Of a stretch of 64,000 nucleotides of DNA, positions 1 to 8,252 are shown piece after piece. The stretch spans positions 22,163 through 86,162 of the forward strand of contig CALQSB010000006.1 of the NCBI GenBank assembly GCA_943333125.1. Reading direction: 5' to 3'. How positions within the stretch are numbered: the stretch's first letter is position 1; each line of letters opens with the position of its first letter. The notes beneath the pieces are model-generated. The model saw only the letters and a program-made list of their open reading frames with translations, was not told the origin of the DNA and did no database searches. A program made the position numbers and the translations under genes. The stretch comes from Chitinophaga pinensis. GTDB taxonomy: Bacteria > Bacteroidota > Bacteroidia > Chitinophagales > Chitinophagaceae.

Positions 1-1011
1 CAGTGCATTACTGATAAAAGACAAAGGATAACTCACTCTGGTGTTTTCAGTAATCTCCTTACTTGAAAAGTCGATTTTATTTGTATTCGGTATAAACGTA
101 GTATTCTCAACTAATGCACCGGGTTTAATGGCATGGAAGATTTCAGGTTCTTTCTCTTCACTTAAATCAATTGTTTTTGCATAACATCCCCCTTCAAAAT
201 TAAAAACGCTGTCATCTGTCCATCCGTGTTCATCATCACCAATAAGACTTCTGTGCGGATCTGCACTTAATGTTGTTTTTCCAGTACCACTCAATCCAAA
301 GAAAATGGCAGTATCGCCGTTTTTGCCCAGATTAGCAGAGCAATGCATACTCAGCACATTTTTTTCATGAGGAAGAATATAATTCAGTATGGTAAAAATT
401 CCTTTTTTTATTTCTCCTGTGTATCCGGTACCGCCAATTAAAATTACTTTTCTGGTAAAACTAACCATTGCAAAATTATGTTGTCGCGTGCCATCAGTTG
501 CTGCATCAGCCATGAAGTCGGGAGCCTGGATAATATGCCACTCGGCAGTGAATTGATCTAATTCATTTTCAGCCGGTCTTAAGAACATATTATATGCAAA
601 AAGATTGCTCCAGGGATTTTCATTGATTACTCTGATATTTAAACGGTACTTAGGATCTGCACAAGCATAACAATCTCTCACCCAGATTTCTTTATTAGAA
701 AGGTAGCTGGTGATTTTATCGTACATCTTATCAAAGTAAACCGATTCAATAGGGATGTTGAAGTCATTCCAATTTACAGTGTCTTTGGTAATATCATCTT
801 TAACTATAAATTTATCCTTTGGACTTCTTCCGGTAAATTCTCCCGTTTTAATAATCAAAGCACCCGTGTCATTTAAAACGCCTTCTTTACGCTGTAGCGT
901 TTGATTGATAAGCTCAGCAGGAGCAGTCTGGTAATGAATGGTATTGCTGGTTTTTAAACCGATTTCTGCTAATGCATTAAGCGGAGCTTCATTTAAAGTT
1001 GTAAGGGCCAT
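1..1011 (-). CDS. pckA: Phosphoenolpyruvate carboxykinase (ATP), C-terminus cut by window edge
   Basis: The minus strand is open for 337 codons from the ATG at 1011 to the left edge, so about the last third of a family of roughly 530 residues is missing. The enzyme converts oxaloacetate and ATP to phosphoenolpyruvate, CO2 and ADP in the cytoplasm, the first committed step of gluconeogenesis. The translation shows the substrate-binding segment GEFTGRSPKDKF near residue 57, the P-loop GLSGTGKTTLSADPHR near residues 235-250 and the metal-binding GDDEHGW just after it. These identify the ATP-dependent form rather than the GTP form. The start is fixed by MALTTLNEAPL, which matches the family's usual N-terminal length. 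It is transcribed away from pepP, with a promoter box 28 bp upstream of the start. Certain as to family; the active-site residues beyond the edge cannot be checked. Confidence 0.96.
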   Translation of the reverse strand, partial: MALTTLNEAPLNALAEIGLKTSNTIHYQTAPAELINQTLQRKEGVLNDTGALIIKTGEFTGRSPKDKFIVKDDITKDTVNWNDFNIPIESVYFDKMYDKITSYLSNKEIWVRDCYACADPKYRLNIRVINENPWSNLFAYNMFLRPAENELDQFTAEWHIIQAPDFMADAATDGTRQHNFAMVSFTRKVILIGGTGYTGEIKKGIFTILNYILPHEKNVLSMHCSANLGKNGDTAIFFGLSGTGKTTLSADPHRSLIGDDEHGWTDDSVFNFEGGCYAKTIDLSEEKEPEIFHAIKPGALVENTTFIPNTNKIDFSSKEITENTRVSYPLSFISNAL

Positions 1012-1038
1012 ATTAAAGGTTGTAGTTTAGTTCTCGAA

Positions 1039-1046
1039 CAAAGGTA
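1039..1046 (-). promoter_or_regulatory. Bacteroidota -7 box of pckA
   Basis: On the minus strand this reads TACCTTTG, an exact match to TAnnTTTG, the -7 element of the Bacteroidota primary sigma factor. A TTG lies 25 bp further upstream, slightly beyond the usual 17-23 bp spacing. The predicted 5' leader is about 20-25 nt. The rest of the 284-bp gap to pepP (1012-1295) holds AT-rich sequence with no gene and no exact box facing pepP. Confidence 0.55.
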
Positions 1047-1295
1047 ATCATCCATAAACTATAATGAAATTCAAAAACAAGCTAAAAAATTAACGAAATT
1101 CCAAAAATGTATTTTAATGTTCGTAAATATTTAATATCATCTAAAATTCGTTCAGTGAGATTTACCAAAAGGGGATTAATGTTAAACAATGATTATTTTT
1201 CTAAAAAAAGTTACTTTTTTTAGGGTCATTTAGGATGTTGGATAATAATGTATCTTGTAGCCCATTTATTACTACCTTCTCAAAAAAAATAAGAA

Positions 1296-2585
1296 ATGAA
1301 ATATCTTCCTTTAAATCCTGAAATTTTCAACAATAACAGGAGCCGTTTTATCGAAAAAATGGAAAAAAACTCCATTGCCATTTTTAACAGCAATGACGAA
1401 TTGCCTACCAATGCGGATCAAGTGTATAAATTCAAGCAAAACTCCGATATCATCTGGTTAACAGGTATTGATCAAGAAGACACCATGCTTATTCTTTTTC
1501 CTGATAACCCAGATCCTAAATTCAGAGAAGTACTGGTTTTGGTGAGGCCTAATGAAATTAAAGAAAAATGGGATGGCCACAGACTGAGAAAAACTGAAGC
1601 ACAGGCTATTTCCGGTATTCAAACTATTATTTGGCTCGATACTTTGGAAGGATATTTACAACCCTGGATTCACTGGTCGGATTCGATTTATTTAAACACC
1701 AATGAAAATGACAGAAAATCAAATCTGATTCAGGTTAGAGATTACAGATATGCCCTAATGATGAAAGAACGTTTCCCTTTACATCAATACAAACGCAGCG
1801 CTAAAATCTTAAAAGAGTTAAGATCAATTAAAACATCACAGGAAATTGAAGTGATGCAAAAAGCGATTGACATAACTGATAATACATTCAGACGCTTATT
1901 GAAATTTGTTAAGCCCGGTGTAATGGAATATGAAATTGAAGCAGAAATATATCATTCATTTTTATCACAAAGAGCAACGGGGCCTGCGTATGGCTCAATT
2001 ATTGCAAGTGGCGACAGAGCCAGGACTTTACATTATGTTGAAAATAATAAAGAATGTAAAGAAGGAGAATTGTTGCTGATGGACTTTGGTGCGGAATATG
2101 GAAATTATTGCGCCGATTTAACCAGAACAATTCCTGTGAGCGGAAAATTTACACGTCGTCAAAAAACAGTTTACAATGCTTGTTTACATTTACATCATTA
2201 TGCCGTGGGAATTTTAAAGCCAGGCATCAGTATCATTGATTATACCCATAAAATAGGGGATGAAGCAACAATTGTTTTTCAAAAAATCGGATTGTTGCGC
2301 AAGTCGGAAATTAAAAATGAGGATCCTGAAAACAGAGCCTTTGCGAAATATCTGTATCATGGCATTTCACATCACTTAGGGATAGACGTCCATGACTTAG
2401 GAACAAGAACAACTCCAATAAAAGCCGGAATGGTATTTACTATTGAACCAGGCATCTATATTGAAGAAGAACAAATGGGAATCAGAATAGAAAATAATTT
2501 CTGGGTAACTAAAAATGGAAATAAGGATTTAATGAAAAATATTCCCATTACGGTAGAGGAAATTGAATCCTTTATGAAAAAATAA
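1296..2585 (+). CDS. pepP: Xaa-Pro aminopeptidase (M24 family, aminopeptidase P)
   Basis: A 429-residue cytoplasmic metallopeptidase that removes an N-terminal residue when proline follows it. The first ~130 residues are the AMP_N domain (FKQNSDIIWLTGI), followed by the pita-bread M24 catalytic domain. The five metal ligands are all visible: two Asp in MDFGAEYGNYCADLTRT, His in HGISHHLGIDVHD, Glu in TIEPGIYI and Glu in GIRIENN. No signal peptide is present. The ATG is preceded by an A-rich stretch, normal for this phylum. The next gene, pssA, starts 33 bp downstream on the same strand, so the two may be cotranscribed. An imperfect box (TATCTTGT near 1251) is the only promoter candidate seen. 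Confidence 0.93.
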   Translation: MKYLPLNPEIFNNNRSRFIEKMEKNSIAIFNSNDELPTNADQVYKFKQNSDIIWLTGIDQEDTMLILFPDNPDPKFREVLVLVRPNEIKEKWDGHRLRKTEAQAISGIQTIIWLDTLEGYLQPWIHWSDSIYLNTNENDRKSNLIQVRDYRYALMMKERFPLHQYKRSAKILKELRSIKTSQEIEVMQKAIDITDNTFRRLLKFVKPGVMEYEIEAEIYHSFLSQRATGPAYGSIIASGDRARTLHYVENNKECKEGELLLMDFGAEYGNYCADLTRTIPVSGKFTRRQKTVYNACLHLHHYAVGILKPGISIIDYTHKIGDEATIVFQKIGLLRKSEIKNEDPENRAFAKYLYHGISHHLGIDVHDLGTRTTPIKAGMVFTIEPGIYIEEEQMGIRIENNFWVTKNGNKDLMKNIPITVEEIESFMKK

Positions 2586-2618
2586 TTTTCAGCATTTTCT
2601 ATTTAATTTTTTTATCGA

Positions 2619-3383
2619 ATGAAGCAGGTTCCTAATTTATTTACTTTACTGAATTTAATTTTTGGCTGTCTGGCTATAGTCTTTATTCTTCAAAATGGAA
2701 TTGCAATTCAATACAACGCAGAAGGTACGCAGTTCGTAGATATCCCGGAGAAAATATGGATGGCTTCTTTGTTTATCGGATTGGCAGGAGTCGTTGATTT
2801 TCTGGATGGATTTGTTGCCCGTTTATTTAAGGCTACATCCGAAATGGGAGAACAGCTCGACTCTCTAGCCGATGTAGTTAGTTTTGGCGTCGCCCCTTCA
2901 ATGATAATTTTTCAGTTATTAAGAATGAGTTTTGCTTCGGCTCAAGAAGGTATTGAAGTTTCTTATCTGTTGCTTTTTCCTTCGTTTTTTATTGCTGCTG
3001 CAGCTGCTTATCGGCTGGCTAAATTTAATATCGATAAAACGCAAAAAACAATTTTTAAAGGAGTGCCTACCCCAGCTGTTGGTATGCTGATTGCTTCTTT
3101 CCCCCTTATTTATTGGTATTCAAATAATGAAGTAATTATAAATCTGTTGCTGAATAAATGGTTTTTATATTCAGTAATCATTTTTCTTTGCTGGCTGATG
3201 GTGAGCAATCTCTCAATCATGTCACTTAAATTCAAAAATCTGAATCCTAAAACGAATATTCACATTTACACTTTGTTGATAGCCTCGGTTATTTTTATAT
3301 TGACATTACACTGGATGGCGGTGCCCTTGATATTTATCAGTTATATTATTTTATCTTTGGTGTTCAAAAATAAATTATCATGA
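2619..3383 (+). CDS. pssA: CDP-diacylglycerol--serine O-phosphatidyltransferase
   Basis: Integral membrane enzyme that joins CDP-diacylglycerol and L-serine to make phosphatidylserine, the precursor of phosphatidylethanolamine. The 254-residue sequence is mostly hydrophobic with several predicted membrane segments. It carries the CDP-alcohol phosphotransferase signature DG-x2-AR-x8-G-x3-D-x3-D, seen as DGFVAR, then GEQLDSLAD, at about residues 63-85. The N-terminal MKQVPNLFTLLNLIFG is typical of the type II (Bacillus-like) enzyme. Its stop overlaps the start of purS by 4 bp (ATGA), implying translational coupling although the two pathways are unrelated. Confidence 0.93.
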   Translation: MKQVPNLFTLLNLIFGCLAIVFILQNGIAIQYNAEGTQFVDIPEKIWMASLFIGLAGVVDFLDGFVARLFKATSEMGEQLDSLADVVSFGVAPSMIIFQLLRMSFASAQEGIEVSYLLLFPSFFIAAAAAYRLAKFNIDKTQKTIFKGVPTPAVGMLIASFPLIYWYSNNEVIINLLLNKWFLYSVIIFLCWLMVSNLSIMSLKFKNLNPKTNIHIYTLLIASVIFILTLHWMAVPLIFISYIILSLVFKNKLS

Positions 3384-3625
3384 ATTATACGGCGCAGATA
3401 AAAGTGATGCCATTAAAAGATTTATTAGATCCTCAGGGCAAAGCAGTTTTAGGCGGATTACATAATTTAGGAATGAAGCCCATTGCAGATGTTCGTATTG
3501 GAAAACATATCGACCTTCAAATCAATGCTGAAAGCAAAGAAGAAGCTCTTCAAATTGCCACAGAAGCAGCTACGAAATTACTTGCCAATCAGGTGATGGA
3601 AATTTTTGAAGTTGCTATATTGTAA
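3380..3625 (+). CDS. purS: Phosphoribosylformylglycinamidine synthase subunit PurS
   Basis: An 81-residue protein of the PurS family, the small bridging subunit of the three-part FGAM synthase (PurS-PurQ-PurL) in purine biosynthesis. The fold signature is visible: a first strand YTAQIKVMPL, the conserved LLDPQGKAV and GLHNLGM, then a VRIGKHIDLQI strand. Length is normal for the family. It overlaps pssA by 4 bp and is followed by rsmI after 43 bp. PurQ and PurL are not in the window. A separate purS implies that purL here is likely the small form or that the subunits are scattered; this is inference. Confidence 0.92.
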   Translation: MNYTAQIKVMPLKDLLDPQGKAVLGGLHNLGMKPIADVRIGKHIDLQINAESKEEALQIATEAATKLLANQVMEIFEVAIL

Positions 3626-3668
3626 TTTGTATTTTTATTTCCGCTTTCTTTAATTTATTTAATAAAGC

Positions 3669-4334
3669 ATGCTTTATCTTATACCTTCTCCCATTGGCAA
3701 TCTTTCGGATATTACCATCAGAGCAATTGAGCTTTTGAAAAGCGCTGATCTAATCCTCGCTGAAGACACACGCACATCGTCTGTTTTATTAAACCATTAT
3801 CAGATTCATAAACCGCTTTCCTCTTATCATCAGCATAATGAACACAAAGTAGTTAGTCATCTTGTAGATCAGATGAAATCAGGTAAAACAATCGCTTTGC
3901 TTACTGATGCGGGAACTCCTGGTATCAGCGATCCCGCGTATTTGCTGGTGAAAGCCTGTATAGAAAGTAATGTTGAAGTCAATTGTCTTCCGGGTGCAAC
4001 AGCATTTGTTCCCGCATTAGTTAATAGTGGTTTGCCAACGAATTCTTTTTGTTTTGAAGGATTCCTGCCTTTGAAAAAAGGGCGTCAGACATTAATGAAA
4101 AAACTAGCTATAGAAGAAAGAACAATGATATTCTATGAAAGTCCGATGAGGTTGGTTAAAACTTTAAGTCTGTTTATTGAATATTTTGGTGCCGAAAGAA
4201 AATGCAGTGTCAGCAGAGAGCTTACCAAAAAATTTGAAGAAAATAAAAGAGGGACTTTGCAGGAAGTACATGACTATTTTAATTCAAAATCAGTTAAGGG
4301 AGAGATTGTAATTGTGGTAGAAGGGATTCATTAA
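3669..4334 (+). CDS. rsmI: 16S rRNA (cytidine(1402)-2'-O)-methyltransferase
   Basis: A SAM-dependent methyltransferase of the tetrapyrrole methylase fold that modifies the ribose of C1402 in the ribosomal P site. Family motifs are present in order: IPSPIGNLSDIT at the N-terminus, AEDTRTS near residue 31, LLTDAGTPGISDPA near residue 77, LPGATAFVPALVNSGLP near 106 and FEGFLP near 127. At 221 residues it lacks the C-terminal extension of the Escherichia coli protein, as is common in Bacteroidota. It closes the run pepP-pssA-purS-rsmI on the plus strand. Confidence 0.93.
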   Translation: MLYLIPSPIGNLSDITIRAIELLKSADLILAEDTRTSSVLLNHYQIHKPLSSYHQHNEHKVVSHLVDQMKSGKTIALLTDAGTPGISDPAYLLVKACIESNVEVNCLPGATAFVPALVNSGLPTNSFCFEGFLPLKKGRQTLMKKLAIEERTMIFYESPMRLVKTLSLFIEYFGAERKCSVSRELTKKFEENKRGTLQEVHDYFNSKSVKGEIVIVVEGIH

Positions 4335-4389
4335 TATTGTCTGGTTGATTTTTTTAAAATGATTATAATAGCATTAAAATATTTTTCAC

Positions 4390-6321
4390 ATGAAGCACAT
4401 TTTCTTAATCCTTATTTCTTATTTCTTATTTATAATTCCTTCTCAAGGTCAAAGTCAAAGATGGCAGCAGTCGGTGAAATACACGATGAATATTGATGTG
4501 GATACACTCGCTAATCAATTTAAAGGAAAACAAAAACTGATCTATCAAAACAACTCCAATGATAAACTCGACAGGGTGTTTTATCATTTATACTGGAATG
4601 CCTTTCAGCCCAATAGCAGCATGGATGTTAGGAGCAGAGAGCTGGGAAAGAAATTGGTTAATGGTCGTCAGGATTGGGATGGAAGAGTGAAAGACAGAAT
4701 ATTAAATCTAAAAGAAACTGAAATCGGATATCAGAAGATTGTTTCTTTAAAAATGAATGGGGTTCCCCAGAAATTTATATATCATGAAACTATACTTGAA
4801 GTAAATTTAACGACACCCATTTTGCCTAAAACTTCTGTAGTTTTTGATATGGAATTTGAAGCACAGATTCCTTTACAGGTAAGAAGAAGTGGCAGAGATA
4901 ATCCGCAAACAGGTGTTCGTTACAGTATGAGTCAGTGGTATCCCAAGTTATGTGAATACGATTATGAAGGCTGGCATCCTACACCATATGTGGCCAGAGA
5001 ATTTTATGGGGTATGGGGCGATTTTGACGTCACTATAAATATTGACAAATCATATAAGCTTGGCGGAACGGGAGTTTTGGTAAATGCCAGTGAAATAGGC
5101 TGGGGATATGATAAACCGGAAACTGAATTAAAGCCTTGTTTAACTTCAAAAAGAAGCTGGCATTTCAAAGGCGAAAATATCCATGATTTTGTTTGGGCTG
5201 CAGATCCCGATTATAAACACCTTACCAAAAAAGTGGCTAACGGACCTATGCTTCATGTTATTTATAATGATGTTCCAAATGATAAATACAATGACAGCTT
5301 ATGGATTAAAGTGGCAGATGCCGCAGTAAAAGTTTTGCCGTTTATTGAAAAGAATTTTGGAAAATATCCATATCCTCAATATTCGTTTATCCATGGAGGT
5401 GATGGGGGTATGGAATATCCAATGGCGACGTTGATAAGCGGCCCTTCTTTAGGAACTGTTTTTCATGAATGGATGCACAGCTGGTATCAGATGATGCTGG
5501 GGACCAATGAAAGTCTTTATGCTTGGATGGACGAGGGTTTTACCAGTTTTGCAGAAGATCTGGTTACTAAGTTTTACAACAACAGATCTTCGGTGATGGA
5601 ATACAAAGATGCAGCTGAAAAAGATCCCAAAAATGAAGAGTTGAAAAACCTGATCGCTTCATTGCCCGAAGATCATTCCGGTTCTTATGCCAGCTATTTC
5701 GCTTTGGTGAAGAGCAAGCTGGAAGAACCGATGTGCACTCATGCCGATCATTACAATACAAATTTTTCCTATAGTATTAATTCATATTCCAAAGGCGAAA
5801 TTTTTCTAGAGCAGCTGGGTTATATAATCGGATCGGCCTTAAGAGATAAAGTGTTGTTGCAATACTATAAAGAATGGAGGTTTAAACATCCCAATGCCGA
5901 AGATTTTATCAGAATCGCTGAAAATACAAGTGGAATAAAACTTGATTGGTACAAAGAATATTGGGTCCATTCCACAAAGTCAATTGATTACAGTATTGAT
6001 AGTCTTTGGGAAGAAAACGGCATGTCTAAAATCAGATTGAAAAGAATTGGCAATATGCCTATGCCGGTTGATTTACAATTAACATTTAAAGACGGCACTT
6101 CAGAGATGCATTCCATTCCACTTAATTTAATGTATGGCTCCAAACTTCCTGAAAATAAAAATATACCCACTACTACAGAAGAAGAATGGAGATGGACACA
6201 TCCCACTTATGTAGTCAGTTTTAAAAGAAGACTTACTGATTTGAAAAAGGCAGAAGTTGATCCATCCAAACGTATGGCTGATGTGGACAGAAAAAATAAT
6301 GGAATAGAATTAAACTGGTAA
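4390..6321 (+). CDS. Exported M1 family metallopeptidase
   Basis: A 643-residue zinc peptidase of the M1 (aminopeptidase N-like) family. An N-terminal signal peptide (MKHIFLILISYFLFIIPSQG) directs export. The catalytic HEWMHSW (HExxH) lies near residue 358, with the third zinc ligand in MDEGFTSFAE about 18 residues on. The usual exopeptidase GAMEN motif is replaced by GGMEYP, as in many Bacteroidota M1 relatives, so strict aminopeptidase activity should not be assumed. The substrate is unknown; peptide scavenging in the periplasm is likely. It ends 3 bp from the convergent rsmG with no terminator hairpin between. Confidence 0.9.
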   Translation: MKHIFLILISYFLFIIPSQGQSQRWQQSVKYTMNIDVDTLANQFKGKQKLIYQNNSNDKLDRVFYHLYWNAFQPNSSMDVRSRELGKKLVNGRQDWDGRVKDRILNLKETEIGYQKIVSLKMNGVPQKFIYHETILEVNLTTPILPKTSVVFDMEFEAQIPLQVRRSGRDNPQTGVRYSMSQWYPKLCEYDYEGWHPTPYVAREFYGVWGDFDVTINIDKSYKLGGTGVLVNASEIGWGYDKPETELKPCLTSKRSWHFKGENIHDFVWAADPDYKHLTKKVANGPMLHVIYNDVPNDKYNDSLWIKVADAAVKVLPFIEKNFGKYPYPQYSFIHGGDGGMEYPMATLISGPSLGTVFHEWMHSWYQMMLGTNESLYAWMDEGFTSFAEDLVTKFYNNRSSVMEYKDAAEKDPKNEELKNLIASLPEDHSGSYASYFALVKSKLEEPMCTHADHYNTNFSYSINSYSKGEIFLEQLGYIIGSALRDKVLLQYYKEWRFKHPNAEDFIRIAENTSGIKLDWYKEYWVHSTKSIDYSIDSLWEENGMSKIRLKRIGNMPMPVDLQLTFKDGTSEMHSIPLNLMYGSKLPENKNIPTTTEEEWRWTHPTYVVSFKRRLTDLKKAEVDPSKRMADVDRKNNGIELNW

Positions 6322-6324
6322 GAA

Positions 6325-6954
6325 TTATATAGGCTGGTACAACATGAATTTTTCTTTGAAATAATCTTCAGGGAAAATTTTCTCAATATCCCAGATATAA
6401 GGTTTACAGCCGCTTTCTTGAATCTCAAGGGTAAGGTCGCCGCCTTTTAAACAAATTAAACCATTGGGCACATTTTCGTTGTCTGATTTAACTTTCTTGA
6501 TTAAAGGTTTGCTCCATCTCCATAAATCTTTTAATGGGGCTACGGCTCTTGAAATTACCGTGTCGAATTTTCTGTTTTTAATTTCTTCTGCTCGAGTATG
6601 CTGCACGGTGATATTTTGTAAGCCTATTGCATTTGATATTTCTTTTACTACATTTAATTTCTTGTTGATACTGTCTGCCATGTGGAAATGGGTTTCCGGA
6701 AAAAAAATCGCTAATGGAATACCCGGAAATCCGCCGCCACAACCAAGGTCCATAATTGTTGATCCTTTTTCAAATTCAAAATGAGTGGCAATGCTTAAAG
6801 AATGCAACACATGATGCAGATAGAAGTTGTCAATATCTTTTCTACTGATAACATTTATTTTTTCATTCCACTCTTTGTATAAAGGCAATAATGCCTCCAA
6901 TTGTTCTTTTTGCTTTGGAGTAAAGTCGGCAAAATATGTTTCTATCCGGTTCAT
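6325..6954 (-). CDS. rsmG: 16S rRNA (guanine(527)-N(7))-methyltransferase
   Basis: A 209-residue Rossmann-fold methyltransferase that adds the N7 methyl group to G527 of 16S rRNA. The N-terminal helix region (LLPLYKEWNEKINVISRKD) and the SAM-binding loop MDLGCGGGFPGIPLAIFFP near residues 68-86 are diagnostic. The later AEEIKNRKFDTVISRAVAPL, with the conserved SRA, also fits. The ATG at 6954 gives the usual family length. It is convergent with the M1 peptidase and 74 bp upstream lies the stop of a glycosyltransferase on the same strand. Confidence 0.95.
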   Translation of the reverse strand: MNRIETYFADFTPKQKEQLEALLPLYKEWNEKINVISRKDIDNFYLHHVLHSLSIATHFEFEKGSTIMDLGCGGGFPGIPLAIFFPETHFHMADSINKKLNVVKEISNAIGLQNITVQHTRAEEIKNRKFDTVISRAVAPLKDLWRWSKPLIKKVKSDNENVPNGLICLKGGDLTLEIQESGCKPYIWDIEKIFPEDYFKEKFMLYQPI

Positions 6955-7028
6955 TAATTAAACATTAAAATATAAAACTGTGGCTAAGTTGTAGTGCTGA
7001 TTAAATTTATCCATGATTATGCGGTCTC

Positions 7029-8162
7029 TTAATTCCAGGTTTTTTTTGGCTTTATTAATAATGCAGGTGCGAAAATCAGGTAATAAAAAAACATCCATAT
7101 ATCAAAAAATAAAATCAAAGGGATGAGATCTTTCTCATTTAATTTATTCAGCGTCTTCACATAAACAATAAGCTGAAATAAAAATCTTGCACCAAAAACA
7201 ATTAATGCATATTGCCAGTTATAAAAAATACAAGTGGCAATCATTGCAGGATAAAACAGAAAATGCGTGAGCGAAAATAATCCCAGTAAAAACTTATGCG
7301 ATTTCTTGTAGTATTTTCCTGTGGTATAATGCCTTTTCTTCTGATTAATCCACTGTTTCCAGGTTTGAACAGGCTTGCTTAAAGTGAAAGAATTTTTATC
7401 AATATTAATTCGCGTATTTTTTTTAGTTGCAGCCATGTTTATAAATAAATCATCGTCGCCGCCAGGAATATTATTATGAGAAGAGAATCCCTTGTGTCTG
7501 AAAAAGATCACTTTTTTATAACTCAGATTTCTGCCTATTCCCATATAGGGTATGCCTGCAAGTGCGTAGCTTAAATACTGTAAAGCGGTGAGGAATGTTT
7601 CCCATCGCACCAGTTTATTTAAAAAGCCGGGTTGTTTGTGATACGGACTATAACCCAAAACGATTTCAGTTTCATCATTATAAACGGATTGCATAGAATC
7701 AATCCAGTGTTCGGATGCCGGAACGCAATCTGCATCTGTTAACAACACAATTTCATTCTTTGCTGATTTAATTCCAACCGCCAACGGGAATTTTTTCCCT
7801 GGAATCATTTTTGCTTCCTGAGTTAATTCAATTACATGAAGTTGCTTATAGGATTTCTGTAATTCTTCTAGCACATATTTACTGTCGTCGTAGGAATTGT
7901 CATTAACCACAATAACTTCATGAGTAGTAGGGTAATCCTGAACCAAAGTTCCGGTCAGATAATTAGCCAGATTAGCCGCTTCATCTCTTGCACAAATTAC
8001 AACACTCACCGGATGGGTTTGTGTACTTGATTTAGGCTTTGATTTATAAAAAGCAAGTCGAAAAAAAAAGAACACAAAATATAAGATTTGAACAATAGCA
8101 ATTGAACAAAAAAAGTAAAAAAGGATTAATGGCCAATGCGAGAAGAAAAAAGTAGTGTTCAT
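7029..8162 (-). CDS. Membrane-bound family 2 glycosyltransferase
   Basis: A 377-residue GT2 enzyme. An N-terminal membrane helix (about residues 8-32) is followed by the GT-A domain: SVVICARDEAANL at the nucleotide-binding strand, LLTDADCVPAS as the DxD region, GGDDDLFINM as the acceptor/base motif, and QKKRHYTTG replacing the QxxRW motif of processive enzymes. Hydrophobic helices fill the last ~100 residues. It probably transfers a sugar to a lipid or envelope glycan; the sugar is unknown. The promoter box TATTTTTG (8168-8175) ends only 5 nt before the ATG, so the transcript should be nearly leaderless. It is divergent from tgt. Confidence 0.88.
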   Translation of the reverse strand: MNTTFFFSHWPLILFYFFCSIAIVQILYFVFFFFRLAFYKSKPKSSTQTHPVSVVICARDEAANLANYLTGTLVQDYPTTHEVIVVNDNSYDDSKYVLEELQKSYKQLHVIELTQEAKMIPGKKFPLAVGIKSAKNEIVLLTDADCVPASEHWIDSMQSVYNDETEIVLGYSPYHKQPGFLNKLVRWETFLTALQYLSYALAGIPYMGIGRNLSYKKVIFFRHKGFSSHNNIPGGDDDLFINMAATKKNTRINIDKNSFTLSKPVQTWKQWINQKKRHYTTGKYYKKSHKFLLGLFSLTHFLFYPAMIATCIFYNWQYALIVFGARFLFQLIVYVKTLNKLNEKDLIPLILFFDIWMFFYYLIFAPALLIKPKKTWN

Positions 8163-8167
8163 CGTTG

Positions 8168-8175
8168 CAAAAATA
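8168..8175 (-). promoter_or_regulatory. -7 box of the GT2 gene, abutting the start codon
   Basis: Reads TATTTTTG on the minus strand, an exact TAnnTTTG. Only CAACG separates it from the ATG at 8162. Transcription in this phylum starts a few bases after the box, so the first transcribed base would be at or next to the start codon. Confidence 0.5.
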
Positions 8176-8224
8176 TGCTTTAGTATGATTAATGTAACTT
8201 TCTCTGAAAAGCATTTTTAAAATT

Positions 8225-8232
8225 TATATTTG
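8225..8232 (+). promoter_or_regulatory. -7 box of tgt
   Basis: Reads TATATTTG, an exact TAnnTTTG, 20 bp before the tgt ATG. The predicted leader is about 14 nt. No clear TTG -33 element is seen at the usual spacing. Confidence 0.5.
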
Positions 8233-8252
8233 CATTCTGAATTTTAAAAAAT

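Noticed and set aside
5567..6428. Minus-strand frames opposite the M1 peptidase (5567-5761, 5988-6206, 6207-6428)
   Set aside because: They have no family pattern and mirror a well-supported peptidase gene; the last also overlaps rsmG out of frame.
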